The notes beneath the pieces are model-generated. The model did not search any database and was not told the origin of the DNA. It worked only from the letters and a program-made list of their open reading frames with translations. Positions 8,698 to 16,729 of a stretch of 64,000 nucleotides of DNA are shown piece after piece. Every line of letters starts with the position of its first letter. Positions within the stretch are counted from its first letter, which is position 1. The stretch comes from an uncultured Paracoccaceae bacterium (GTDB lineage: Bacteria; Pseudomonadota; Alphaproteobacteria; Rhodobacterales; Rhodobacteraceae). The translations under genes were made by a program, and so were the position numbers. The DNA is taken from positions 1 to 64,000 of the forward strand of contig CANMPL010000006.1 of NCBI GenBank assembly GCA_947499715.1, read 5' to 3'.

Positions 8698-9696
8698 ATG
8701 GAACAATATCTGCAAATCGCTTTGAACGCCGTTACGGAAAACCCGCGCTTTTTGTTGCTTTTGGGTCTGGGTTTGGGGGTTCTGTCCCTTGTCATCGGGC
8801 TTGGCACCATGGTCGCAGACAAAAACCCGGCCGCTGATCGGATCGCCGCCAGCAATCCGCGTCGCGCCGCAAGGCGGGATGCAGGGCTTTTGCGGGCACC
8901 CGATCATGACCCGACCGGGGTGTGGAAGGCCTTCCTGCCCAGCAATATGAAAGAGCGCACGGAACTGTCCCGGAAACTGGCGCAGGCGGGGTTCAACGGG
9001 CCCGGTGCTGTGCGGAACTTTACCCTTGCGCGCGTGCTCTTGGGGTTGGTGTTACCCGGTTTTCTGCTCTCACTGCTTTTGCTGGCCCGGATGCCCGGCG
9101 TGCAGGTGCCTTTTGACTTGGGCGCCAAGGTCTCTCAGATGACGGACATGCGCATTTTCCAGACGCTGACCGTGCTCATTGCGGCAGGGTATTTTCTGCC
9201 CCTCAAATGGTTGCAGTCGCGGATTAACGAGCGCCGGCTGCGGATCGAGCAAAGCTTTCCCAACGCGCTGGACCTCATGCAGGTCTCGGTTGAGGCAGGT
9301 CTTGGATTTGACGCGGCCATGACCCGCGTCGGCAATGAACTGGCCGAAATCTCGCCCGAGATCGCATTCGAGTTCCTGACCGTTCAGCGGCAGGTGCAGG
9401 CGGGTCGCGACAGGGATGCCGCGATGCAGGACATGGTCATTCGGACCGATGTGGAAAACATCCGTTCCTTTGCGGCTGTGGTCAGCCAGTCAATCCAGTT
9501 TGGCACATCGATGTCTGAGGCGTTGACCGCCTATGCCGCCGAAATGCGCGAATACCGCGAGATGAAAGCGCAAGAAATGGCCAACAAATTGCCGGTGAAA
9601 ATGTCTGGCGTACTGGCCTCGCTGATGCTGCCCGCCCTCGTTCTGATCACGATTGGACCAGTTGTCATTCGCTATGTTCGGTTCTTCGGTGGATAA
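8698..9696 (+). CDS. tadC: inner-membrane platform protein TadC
   Basis: A 332-residue partner of TadB with the same T2SS-F fold. It has N-terminal membrane helices, the F domain (ALDLMQVSVEAGLGFDAAMTRVGNEL, SFAAVVSQSIQFGTSMSEALTAYAAEMREYREMKAQEMA) and a C-terminal helix with SGVLASLMLPALVLITIGPVVI. ATG 8698 has GGAG just upstream. It is the last of the tightly packed assembly genes; about 200 bases follow before the LuxR-type regulator. Confidence 0.93.
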   Translation: MEQYLQIALNAVTENPRFLLLLGLGLGVLSLVIGLGTMVADKNPAADRIAASNPRRAARRDAGLLRAPDHDPTGVWKAFLPSNMKERTELSRKLAQAGFNGPGAVRNFTLARVLLGLVLPGFLLSLLLLARMPGVQVPFDLGAKVSQMTDMRIFQTLTVLIAAGYFLPLKWLQSRINERRLRIEQSFPNALDLMQVSVEAGLGFDAAMTRVGNELAEISPEIAFEFLTVQRQVQAGRDRDAAMQDMVIRTDVENIRSFAAVVSQSIQFGTSMSEALTAYAAEMREYREMKAQEMANKLPVKMSGVLASLMLPALVLITIGPVVIRYVRFFGG

Positions 9697-9894
9697 GATT
9701 CTGTATTAGAATAACGATTGTTTCCCGAACGCGTCACAAGATTCCACCCAAGGTTGTGAACTTGCGCATTTCACGCAAACTTATGACATTTTTTTGACAA
9801 ACTTCCCCGTTCCCGCGACGATTGGGTGCGAAAAGGTAAAGATCATAATAAGTGCCGCGAGGCCCCGAGCAGTATTTTTTTTGGGGTGAGTTAA

Positions 9895-10737
9895 ATGGTA
9901 AATAGTTTTAATAGTTCGAGTGGCGACGGCAAAGATTTGGATATCGTCGCGCTTTCGGGAGGCATCGCAACCTGGTGCCAATGTCTAAGTGGCCTACACA
10001 CGATCCGACATGGTTTGACCGGGCTTGCTGACGGTCTTGGTGCCGAGGTCGCGCGATTGGTGCGCATCGATACTGAAGGGGGCCGGTCGGTCCGTTCCAT
10101 TCAGGGCGTTGCCGGGTCGGGCCTGCACATCGACGAACGTCCGTTGTCTGATAAGGTCGTAGGGGCCTACGTCTCTCATGCAAAGGTCGGGTCTGTCTGG
10201 TTTGCCTCTGTTGCTGCGGATGAAGGCACGGGCGCAATTGATCGGCTCAGTCGGCGGAGCGGGCTTGCCGAAACTGCTGTCTTCATCATTTCGCAGGACA
10301 GGAAATGGACCCACCTTCTTGAATTGGGCTTCCGCAATCGGTTCACAACCGCCAAGGCCCGCGCCATCACAGCGCTTGCTGGAACGCTCGCTCAGACTTG
10401 GGCGGCGCGGTCACCAGGCTTATTTACCTCGGCGCTGTTGCCCAATCGTCCTGCGCAACCGAACCGCGCGTTCCCGGCTCCGATCCTATCGGACAGCAAT
10501 CCAGCCCGCCTCAGCCGGGCAGAATTCCGGCTGTGCCTGCTTTTAAGCGATGGGTTGAGCCTTGAACGCGTTCAGGAAGAGCTAAACATCAAGGCCGCAA
10601 CGCTGCGCAGTCATCTGCGCCAGATCCGGGCCAAAACAGAGGTCGCCAACACCAACGAGTTGGTGCACAGCTTGCTACAGTCCAATTTCAGGCCGGGGGC
10701 CGCTGGACGGGAAGCGATCAGATTGGTTGCTGGCTGA
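9895..10737 (+). CDS. LuxR-type helix-turn-helix regulator in the Tad locus
   Basis: A 280-residue protein with a C-terminal LuxR-type helix-turn-helix (about residues 203-265: LSRAEFRLCLLLSDGLSLERVQEELNIKAATLRSHLRQI). The N-terminal 190 residues do not match a sensor domain I recognise. The gene sits between tadC and the prepilin peptidase, whose start lies at its stop codon, so it is probably a local regulator of pilus expression. The 198-base gap upstream is AT-rich and may hold its own promoter (TTGACA at 9794-9799). Control of the tad genes is inferred from position only. Confidence 0.8.
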   Translation: MVNSFNSSSGDGKDLDIVALSGGIATWCQCLSGLHTIRHGLTGLADGLGAEVARLVRIDTEGGRSVRSIQGVAGSGLHIDERPLSDKVVGAYVSHAKVGSVWFASVAADEGTGAIDRLSRRSGLAETAVFIISQDRKWTHLLELGFRNRFTTAKARAITALAGTLAQTWAARSPGLFTSALLPNRPAQPNRAFPAPILSDSNPARLSRAEFRLCLLLSDGLSLERVQEELNIKAATLRSHLRQIRAKTEVANTNELVHSLLQSNFRPGAAGREAIRLVAG

Positions 10738-10738
10738 C

Positions 10739-11218
10739 ATGCTTTTGCCGCTTGTCCTTTTTGTACCAGTGATGGTCTTCGTCATGATCAGCGATCTGCG
10801 GTGGATGCGTATCCCGAATTGGACAGCCTTGACCGGTGTGGCTGTGTTTCTTGCCGCCCTTCCGTGGATGGGCTGGGACGAGGCACTTTTTCGGGCCATT
10901 GCAGCGCTGATCGTCTTTGTGATCGGTTTTGTTCTTTTTGCTGTGCGAATTCTGGCTGGCGGAGATGTCAAATTTCTGTCGGCACTTGTCCTGATGATCC
11001 CTTCAGCGTCGCTGTCCCTGTTCGGATTTGTCTTTTCTTTTGCGATGCTGGCCTCAATCAGCTTTCTGACCGTCGCCCGCGCCACTGAATTTGCGGGTCA
11101 CAGCAGGTGGGTTGGCATGCGTACAAGGCAACACATGCCGATGGGCGTTGCAATGGGGCTGGCCGGGTTGCTGCATTTGGCAATCCTGGGGATGAACGAT
11201 TTTCCGATTTTTGGATAA
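10739..11218 (+). CDS. cpaA: A24-family prepilin peptidase CpaA/TadV
   Basis: A 159-residue membrane aspartic protease that removes the leader from Flp and TadE-type prepilins. The two catalytic aspartates are visible: one in MISDLRWMRIPNW, the other in the GGDVKFL motif. It has about four to five membrane helices and lacks the N-terminal methyltransferase domain, as usual for TadV. ATG 10739 overlaps the regulator's end region; a TTG at 10727 is an alternative. It closes the Tad locus. Confidence 0.93.
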   Translation: MLLPLVLFVPVMVFVMISDLRWMRIPNWTALTGVAVFLAALPWMGWDEALFRAIAALIVFVIGFVLFAVRILAGGDVKFLSALVLMIPSASLSLFGFVFSFAMLASISFLTVARATEFAGHSRWVGMRTRQHMPMGVAMGLAGLLHLAILGMNDFPIFG

Positions 11219-11382
11219 GTGCTCACATCATGCCAGGCGCGCGGTCAGATTGCCGATAAAAACGATTGCCAGCCCCGCAGACCTTGATGCACATCTCACC
11301 AAATACCTGCTGTGGGGGCTGCCAGCGCAGCAACTTGAAGCTTAAGCGAAGGTCTGGAACGGGTCGTGTTCATACGATGGAA

Positions 11383-12740
11383 CTTCAATCCGACACGCCT
11401 GCAAGGCGCAGCCCGCCGGCGATGTGTTCACAATCCCCGGGGCTACGCCATAGGGCGCGCAACCCACCTAGTGCGGTTTCGATCGTATCGCGCTCTGCTT
11501 TCATTCCAGACAAAACCCGGCCCCGGACGCGCGCCTGTTTGAATTCGGCGAGCATAATTCCGCTTCTTCGAACATGCCTAATCGGGCCTGATAGCCTGGG
11601 CGGAAGGCAAGTCCTGTCGAGTTGAGCTGAGACGCAACGTTTAGGATTTGAACGGCCTTGGCATCGCGATCTTGAAACAAGTGCAGCTGTCGCAAGATCC
11701 ATTTAATAGTCGGCAACAATGTCGTTCTGCGCTTTGCCAAGTTTTCAATGATTTCTGCGGCTTCTTCTTGCCGACACACATCAACAAGAGATATCCGCAC
11801 TACGGTAATGACTCGATTTCATTCTTTGCCGTCGACAAGGCGCTTCTTATCTGCGCTTCGGCGGCGTCCTAAGGCCCCATGACATGAAGGGCAAAACCCA
11901 GATGGCCTTGAAATTGAACGTCAAGTGGATCAAGCGCCACAGCGCGCCGTACGTGATATAGCGCCTTCTCATTACGCCAGCATTCAGGAACCCAAGCCAG
12001 CGCTGCACAACGTCGCTGTCAGATAGATAACGGCAGGACGATTATCTTCGGAGTGCTCATTACTTTTGATCGTCTGATTTGTCGGTTGTCCACCTTCAGC
12101 AGCCTGGTCTTTAGGGCGGCCATATCCGGGCTGGATTCGATATTCAGATCGTTCTTACGCAGACGTTCAAACTCGTCGAATTTGATCTGTACACGTCTGC
12201 GTTCGCCAGAAGCGGCGTAAGCCTTAGGGCGCAGCGCCATTCCAGCCTCTTTGTACTATTCGAGCACCAGATTCTGGTCAGCCGCCGCCAAAGCCCGCCT
12301 TGTATCGCCCGACGCAAGAGCGACGGTGCCAGTGTCAAACAAGATATCCCAAACTGATCTCGAGAAGCAGACGCGCTTAGCCGCGAGCCATTCTTCGAAT
12401 GGTGGCTCGTTGATTGAAAGTCCGTCAAGAAACGGTGCCCCGAAAATTGTGATTGTCTCATCAGGGTCAATTGATGGCGCGTCGAGCGCTTCCAAATCCA
12501 GGGCAACCAGATCCCGATCCAACACCAATGCCCCGCCGTTTGACAAAGTGATCGGGGTCTCAATCGAGGATTGAATTGACGACAACGTCTGCCGCAGATT
12601 GGTTCGAGCCTGTGTTTCCGGGCTTCGGTTACAAAACGTTGCGGCCGCTGTTTCGCCACGCAATCCACTCTTGGGTGAGCACGCAATCATGGTCAGAAGC
12701 GCTGTGCTTTTCCGTGTTGAGAACTGAATTCTACTGCCTT
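11383..12740 (-). pseudogene. decayed SARP/BTAD-TPR regulator pseudogene
   Basis: Reading the minus strand from about 12740 gives a recognisable transcriptional-activator start (FSTRKSTALLTMIA, ETQARTNLRQTLSSIQ, FEEWLAAKRVCFSRSVWD, GDTRRALAAADQNLVLE). The frame then hits a TAG at 12256-12258 and resumes without shift as YAASGERRRVQIKFDEFERL, the bacterial transcriptional activator domain. A further stop follows at about 12019. Downstream, TPR-like pieces appear (YHVRRAVALDPLDVQFQGHL at about 11890-11960, then EEAAEIIENLAKRRTTLL). The parent family often fuses this regulator to adenylate-cyclase-type or TPR modules. Multiple stops make it non-functional. No intact copy is in the window. Confidence 0.75.
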
Positions 12741-13344
12741 CCCTTTTATTGATCGCCGGAGGAGCTAAAAAACTTACTTAATATTCCCTGTTTATTTTCA
12801 AATTATTATACCGATTTTCGCAAGTATTTTTACCCGAACGTCCGATTTTACGAAACGGGAACGCCGTCCGTCACGCCGTCGGAACGCAGCATCGCGAAGC
12901 TGGATAACAAGCACAATGAAGATCCGAAAGGAACGACCAGTGGCTTCCAACAGCGATGAACTTCGGTACTTTGAGCACTACGAACGCGATTTGATCGACG
13001 GTGTCACCAGGCAGCCTTCGTTGCCGCGCCCCCCGATTGATCGCCGCGCGTAAAGCAACACCATATTCGACGTGGAAAAGTCTTTGACTGCGATGCCGCT
13101 TTTCGTCTTGGCGCGTCTTCGGTGTCGTTCTTTGTGATCAAAGGCATAACGGCACATCTTGTGAGTTCAAATTTTTCGCTGCGCAAGATTCACGATGTTA
13201 AGACGGTTTTCTTCAAATCGGTCGTTCGTTCACTTTGGCCGAGACTCAGCGTCGCCGAAGCCCTACGGTCCTCATCTGACGCGATGTGATTGTGCGCCCA
13301 TCAAAGCCATTCATAGTTCGCTCAATCCCGCAGGGAGCTAAATC
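12741..13344. other. intergenic region, no clear gene
   Basis: AT-rich near 12760-12850, just upstream of the regulator pseudogene. A 45-codon frame (12916-13053) and an 80-codon open stretch without a usual start (13047-13289, containing FDCDAAFRLGASSVSFFVIKG) are present, but I cannot assign either. GGGAG at 13333-13337 is the apparent ribosome binding site of the BLUF gene. Confidence 0.35.
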
Positions 13345-13761
13345 ATCACAAACCTCATCCAGATCGTTTATGTGTCGCAGCCGTTTGGGTTCGACGAGCC
13401 GACATTGGCAGGAATCCTGCTCGATGCTAGACACTATAATAAGCGGGATGACGTGACGGGCGCGTTGATTTGTCGACATGATATCTACCTTCAAATGCTG
13501 GAAGGTCCGGAAGATCCAGTGCGCGCTACTTATGCACGGATTCTTCAGGATGACCGACATGCCGGGGTCAAAGAGCTGCTGGATCAAAAGATAAAAAGTC
13601 GATTGTTTGCAAATTGGGCGATGCTTCATGATCCCGCAAAGACATGGATTTGGACGGAGGAAGAAATCGCAAACGCGGCACTTGATCGTGCGGAGCCCGC
13701 AGAAATCTTAAAAGTATTCAACGAACTCTCGGAACGGTCTGGGAAACCGGCTGCGCATTGA
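13345..13761 (+). CDS. BLUF-domain blue-light photoreceptor (apparent ATC start)
   Basis: A single-domain BLUF flavoprotein of about 138 residues. Counted from ATC 13345, the flavin-site residues are Tyr9 (IVYVS), Asn32 (HYNKRDD), Gln50 (YLQMLEGP), Trp91 and Met93 (FANWAM). These fit the numbering of short cyanobacterial BLUF proteins such as PixD (Tyr8, Gln50, Trp91, Met93). The first conventional start, GTG 13372, would remove the first beta strand and the essential Tyr. Upstream of it, back to a TAA at 13339, only ATC codons (13342, 13345) fit the GGGAG site at 13333-13337. Either a rare ATC start is used or the ATG has mutated. A 2OG-Fe(II) hydroxylase follows 46 bases later. Confidence 0.8.
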   Translation: MTNLIQIVYVSQPFGFDEPTLAGILLDARHYNKRDDVTGALICRHDIYLQMLEGPEDPVRATYARILQDDRHAGVKELLDQKIKSRLFANWAMLHDPAKTWIWTEEEIANAALDRAEPAEILKVFNELSERSGKPAAH

Positions 13762-13807
13762 TGCACCCCCTTCGCATATCAAGGCAAATGCGATCCGAGA
13801 CTTGTAA

Positions 13808-14359
13808 ATGACGGCTGTGCACTCGGTGGCCGATGCGTTTTCCACGCGGGAATGTGATCATATTGTTGCGGCAATTGCCAACATCCCCACCGATGACGCG
13901 TTGCTTGTGGGCCGCAATCGGGACCACAAGCAGCGCAATGCAGAACTCGTTTGGATGGACGACGTCGGAGACCTAACCTGGGTCATGACCCGATTGATCA
14001 AGCTTGTCAGTCAGTCCAACAAGCACCAGTTTGATTTCGATGTCCGCGAATTTGCAGAAAGCCCGCAAGTCGCCAAATATGACGCAGCCAAAGGTGGTCA
14101 TTTTGCCTGGCATTCTGACATTGGCCGTGGTCTCGCTGCCGGCAAAAGAAAGCTCACGCTTGTGCTGCAATTGAGCAATCCGGATACCTACGACGGCGGT
14201 GATTTGGAAATCAGACCAAGTGCTCACATCCTCTTGGCCAATCGGGCGCAGGGATCAGTCAGTGTGTTTCCAAGCTTTGCACTGCATCAAGTAACCCCGG
14301 TTGAACGCGGCGTCAGACATTCGCTGACCGTCTGGGCGCATGGCCCTCCGTTTCGCTGA
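13808..14359 (+). CDS. 2-oxoglutarate/Fe(II)-dependent hydroxylase (PKHD type)
   Basis: A 183-residue dioxygenase with the complete iron- and 2-oxoglutarate-binding set: His102 and Asp104 in FAWHSDIG, His160 in FALHQVTPVERG, and Arg170 in GVRHSLTVWAHGP. Family members hydroxylate proteins or small molecules; the substrate cannot be read from sequence. It lies 46 bases downstream of the BLUF gene on the same strand, so light-linked expression or control is possible but inferred. It is shorter than the roughly 225-residue PKHD hydroxylases. Confidence 0.88.
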   Translation: MTAVHSVADAFSTRECDHIVAAIANIPTDDALLVGRNRDHKQRNAELVWMDDVGDLTWVMTRLIKLVSQSNKHQFDFDVREFAESPQVAKYDAAKGGHFAWHSDIGRGLAAGKRKLTLVLQLSNPDTYDGGDLEIRPSAHILLANRAQGSVSVFPSFALHQVTPVERGVRHSLTVWAHGPPFR

Positions 14360-14893
14360 AGGTGGCGCGGTAGGCCAAGGTGATCTAGATCATCAAATTC
14401 AGGTGCAGCGCCCATTGTGATGAAGAATTCATGCGGTCCAGCCCCACTCAAATCTGGATCCGCTATCGCAATGGGCGCATCATCGGCGTCACGTTCGCGC
14501 CCCTTTCTTCCGAACCGCCGGTGATGCTGGAAGAACGATCAGGTCAGGCAGGATTGTAATTCAGGCGCCAGGCGGTTACATGAAATGTACTACGTTGTGG
14601 TATTCTTCGGCACCGGCGCATCGCCTGCCAGAGCCAATCGCAATTATCTATCAGCAAAATTCGACTGTCACTTGCCGTAACTGGAATCTGACGCATGGGA
14701 AGGTTGTTGGCGTTTTCGCCCGCAACCGCTTTGTCCATGCATCAGCTTCATTCGTTTCGTTGGCAGAAAAACCCGCGAGTTGCGACCGGGCATGGACACG
14801 CTTTGTCGATGAAAAGACTTCGAAACGGCTCTGACAAAATGTTTTGTCAGCGAAAATAGTGGGGCGGCGCTTTCTCCGTCAAAGGATCAATAA
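14360..14893. other. intergenic region with only doubtful short frames
   Basis: Two short frames are present (14431-14559, 42 codons; 14580-14834, 84 codons). Neither has a good ribosome binding site or recognisable similarity. AAAGGATC at about 14881-14888 serves the next gene. Confidence 0.35.
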
Positions 14894-15244
14894 ATGACTT
14901 TTCCAGAATGGACAAAACCCGGCATCTATGGGGCGCTGGTCGGCGCGATTGTAGTTTCTATCCTTGGCTTCACTTGGGGTGGCTGGACAACCAGCAGCAC
15001 TGCCCAATCCATGGCAGAGGATTTGGCAGCTGAAGAAGTGACGCTGGCGCTGGTTCCAGTGTGTCTTGGCCTGTCAGCCGATGATCCACAACGTATCGCG
15101 AAGCTTGCAGATCTTCAGGAAGTCGCAGGATTTGGCCGTCGCAATGCAATGCTGGAAACGGGTTGGGCAACGCGCCCCGGTTCAGATACGCCAGACCGTG
15201 ACCTTGCCGCGGCTTGCCTTGAGGGGCTTGCGCTGGACGGATAA
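14894..15244 (+). CDS. conserved hypothetical single-pass membrane protein
   Basis: A 116-residue protein. One hydrophobic segment at about residues 11-31 (IYGALVGAIVVSILGFTWGGW) is followed by a periplasmic or cytoplasmic helical domain with two cysteines (VPVCLGLS, AACLEGLA). The pattern K-PGIYGA ... GFTWGGW ... VPVC resembles a small alphaproteobacterial family of unknown function. ATG 14894 follows AAAGGATCAATAA. It stands alone, with a structured region downstream. Confidence 0.75.
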   Translation: MTFPEWTKPGIYGALVGAIVVSILGFTWGGWTTSSTAQSMAEDLAAEEVTLALVPVCLGLSADDPQRIAKLADLQEVAGFGRRNAMLETGWATRPGSDTPDRDLAAACLEGLALDG

Positions 15245-15298
15245 TGTCCAATGCATCTTAGCAACCGTCACGGGCGGCTTGCAGGATGTCTGTGTCAG

Positions 15299-15336
15299 CA
15301 GGGGCCCGAATTTTCGGGTGATTTCTTGGGCCCCTG
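15299..15336 (+). promoter_or_regulatory. two mutually exclusive hairpins ahead of the DUF1611 operon
   Basis: CAGGGGCCC (15299-15307) pairs perfectly with GGGCCCCTG (15328-15336). Inside it, CCCGAA (15305-15310) pairs with TTCGGG (15313-15318). Both use CCC 15305-15307, so only one can form. A further GC hairpin, CCCC-GTTAC-GGGG, lies at 15482-15494 shortly before the start codon. This may be a structured leader, or the first hairpin may simply terminate the upstream gene. Confidence 0.45.
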
Positions 15337-15529
15337 ATTTGCCTTGCTTCACTTTGCATTGCTTGCAATCGCCCGAACGTCGTCAAAATGCGTATCAGAC
15401 AGATCGCAGCGGATTTCTCGGATTGGAATGCCCTCAAGGCTTTCGCAAGGCCGATGACTCGGTCCGTATTGCCGCGTCCATCCCCGTTACGGGGGTGAGC
15501 GACCGTCCCGCTTTCAAAAGGAAAATACG

Positions 15530-16729
15530 ATGAAAACCGCGATCCAGTCGGTCGATACCGTTCGCCGCCCCATTCGAGATGCGCAAACGCGTCCGGTGAT
15601 CCGAGGTGCCGCATCACGATCACCTTTGCCCCATCAAACCGCCGCACAGCCGACAGCTGTGGTCTATTGCGAGGGCAACTTTGCCAAAATCGATGGCAAG
15701 ACCGCCAACGGCCTTGTGCGTCATTCAGAGGCTTACAAGATCGTCTCGGTCATCGACAGCACATACAGCGGTCAGAACAGTGGGCAAGTCCTTGATAACG
15801 CCGCGAACACCATACCAATTCTTCAAAACCTAGACGCCGCTGTCGCCCAGGCGGCCTCTATGCCGGCGACGTTTATTTATGGAATGGCCCCATCAACCGG
15901 GCGGATGTCGGCCGCGGATCGCGGTGTGGTGCTGGATGCAATCGCTCGGGGCATGAACATCGTCAGCGGTCTGCATGAATATCTGAGCGAGGATGCCGAA
16001 ATTGCGCAGGCGGCATCTGAACGACAGGTCACCATCCGCGATATCCGCAAGCCCAAACCTAGCAAAGACATGCGCTTGTTCGATGGCAGCGTCGCAAATG
16101 TGCATGCGTTGCGCATTGCCGTTCTCGGGACAGATTGCGCCATCGGTAAGCGGACCACGGCAACGGTCCTGGCCCGCGCGCTGAATGCAAAAGGCATCAG
16201 GACCGTATTGATTGGAACAGGTCAGACGGGTCTGATGCAGGGCGCGAAATATGGCGTGGCGATGGATGCCGTCCCGCCGCAATTCTGTTGTGGCGAGTTG
16301 GAAGGCGCGATTGTTGCGGCCTCGGAGGCAGAGCAACCCGATGTTATCTTGATCGAAGGCCAAGGCGCGTTAAGCCATCCGGCATTCTGCACATCGGCGT
16401 TTATCCTGCGCGGCAGCCAACCGGACGCTGTCATCCTTCAACATGCACCAAAACGCGCCCATCGCTGCGATTTTCCCAACATGCCGATGCCCACCCCGGC
16501 AAGCGAGATTGCGTTGATCGAGGCGTTTTCCGATACAAAGGTGATCGGCGTCACGCTCAATCACGAAGGTATGTCGGAGGCCGAGATCTCAGGCACGATT
16601 ACAGCACAAAGCGAAAAACTTGAACTGCCGGTAACTGACGCGCTGAGCCGACCAGCGGCGCACTTGCTGGCGATGGTCATTGCTGCCTATCCGGGCTTGC
16701 AGCAAGGAACGCCGATGGCCGCGATGTGA
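15530..16729 (+). CDS. DUF1611 protein, D-glutamate N-acetyltransferase (DgcN)-like
   Basis: A 399-residue DUF1611 protein: N-terminal Rossmann-like half (AVVYCEGNFAKIDGKTANGLVRH, VIDSTYSGQNSG) and a C-terminal P-loop half with GTDCAIGKRT at residues 200-209 and ILIEGQGALSHPA. Some marine proteobacterial members act as DgcN in D-glutamate catabolism, acetylating D-Glu before a racemase-type step. AAAGGAAAATACG precedes ATG 15530. Its TGA overlaps the GTG of the downstream PLP racemase, so the pair is coupled. The usual DgcA partner is absent here; the neighbouring enzyme has a different fold, so the substrate may differ. Confidence 0.85.
   Translation: MKTAIQSVDTVRRPIRDAQTRPVIRGAASRSPLPHQTAAQPTAVVYCEGNFAKIDGKTANGLVRHSEAYKIVSVIDSTYSGQNSGQVLDNAANTIPILQNLDAAVAQAASMPATFIYGMAPSTGRMSAADRGVVLDAIARGMNIVSGLHEYLSEDAEIAQAASERQVTIRDIRKPKPSKDMRLFDGSVANVHALRIAVLGTDCAIGKRTTATVLARALNAKGIRTVLIGTGQTGLMQGAKYGVAMDAVPPQFCCGELEGAIVAASEAEQPDVILIEGQGALSHPAFCTSAFILRGSQPDAVILQHAPKRAHRCDFPNMPMPTPASEIALIEAFSDTKVIGVTLNHEGMSEAEISGTITAQSEKLELPVTDALSRPAAHLLAMVIAAYPGLQQGTPMAAM

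Noticed and set aside
15066-15533. 155-codon plus-strand frame across 15245-15529
   Set aside because: It overlaps the preceding gene out of frame and reads low-quality sequence; the interval is better explained as leader/intergenic RNA.
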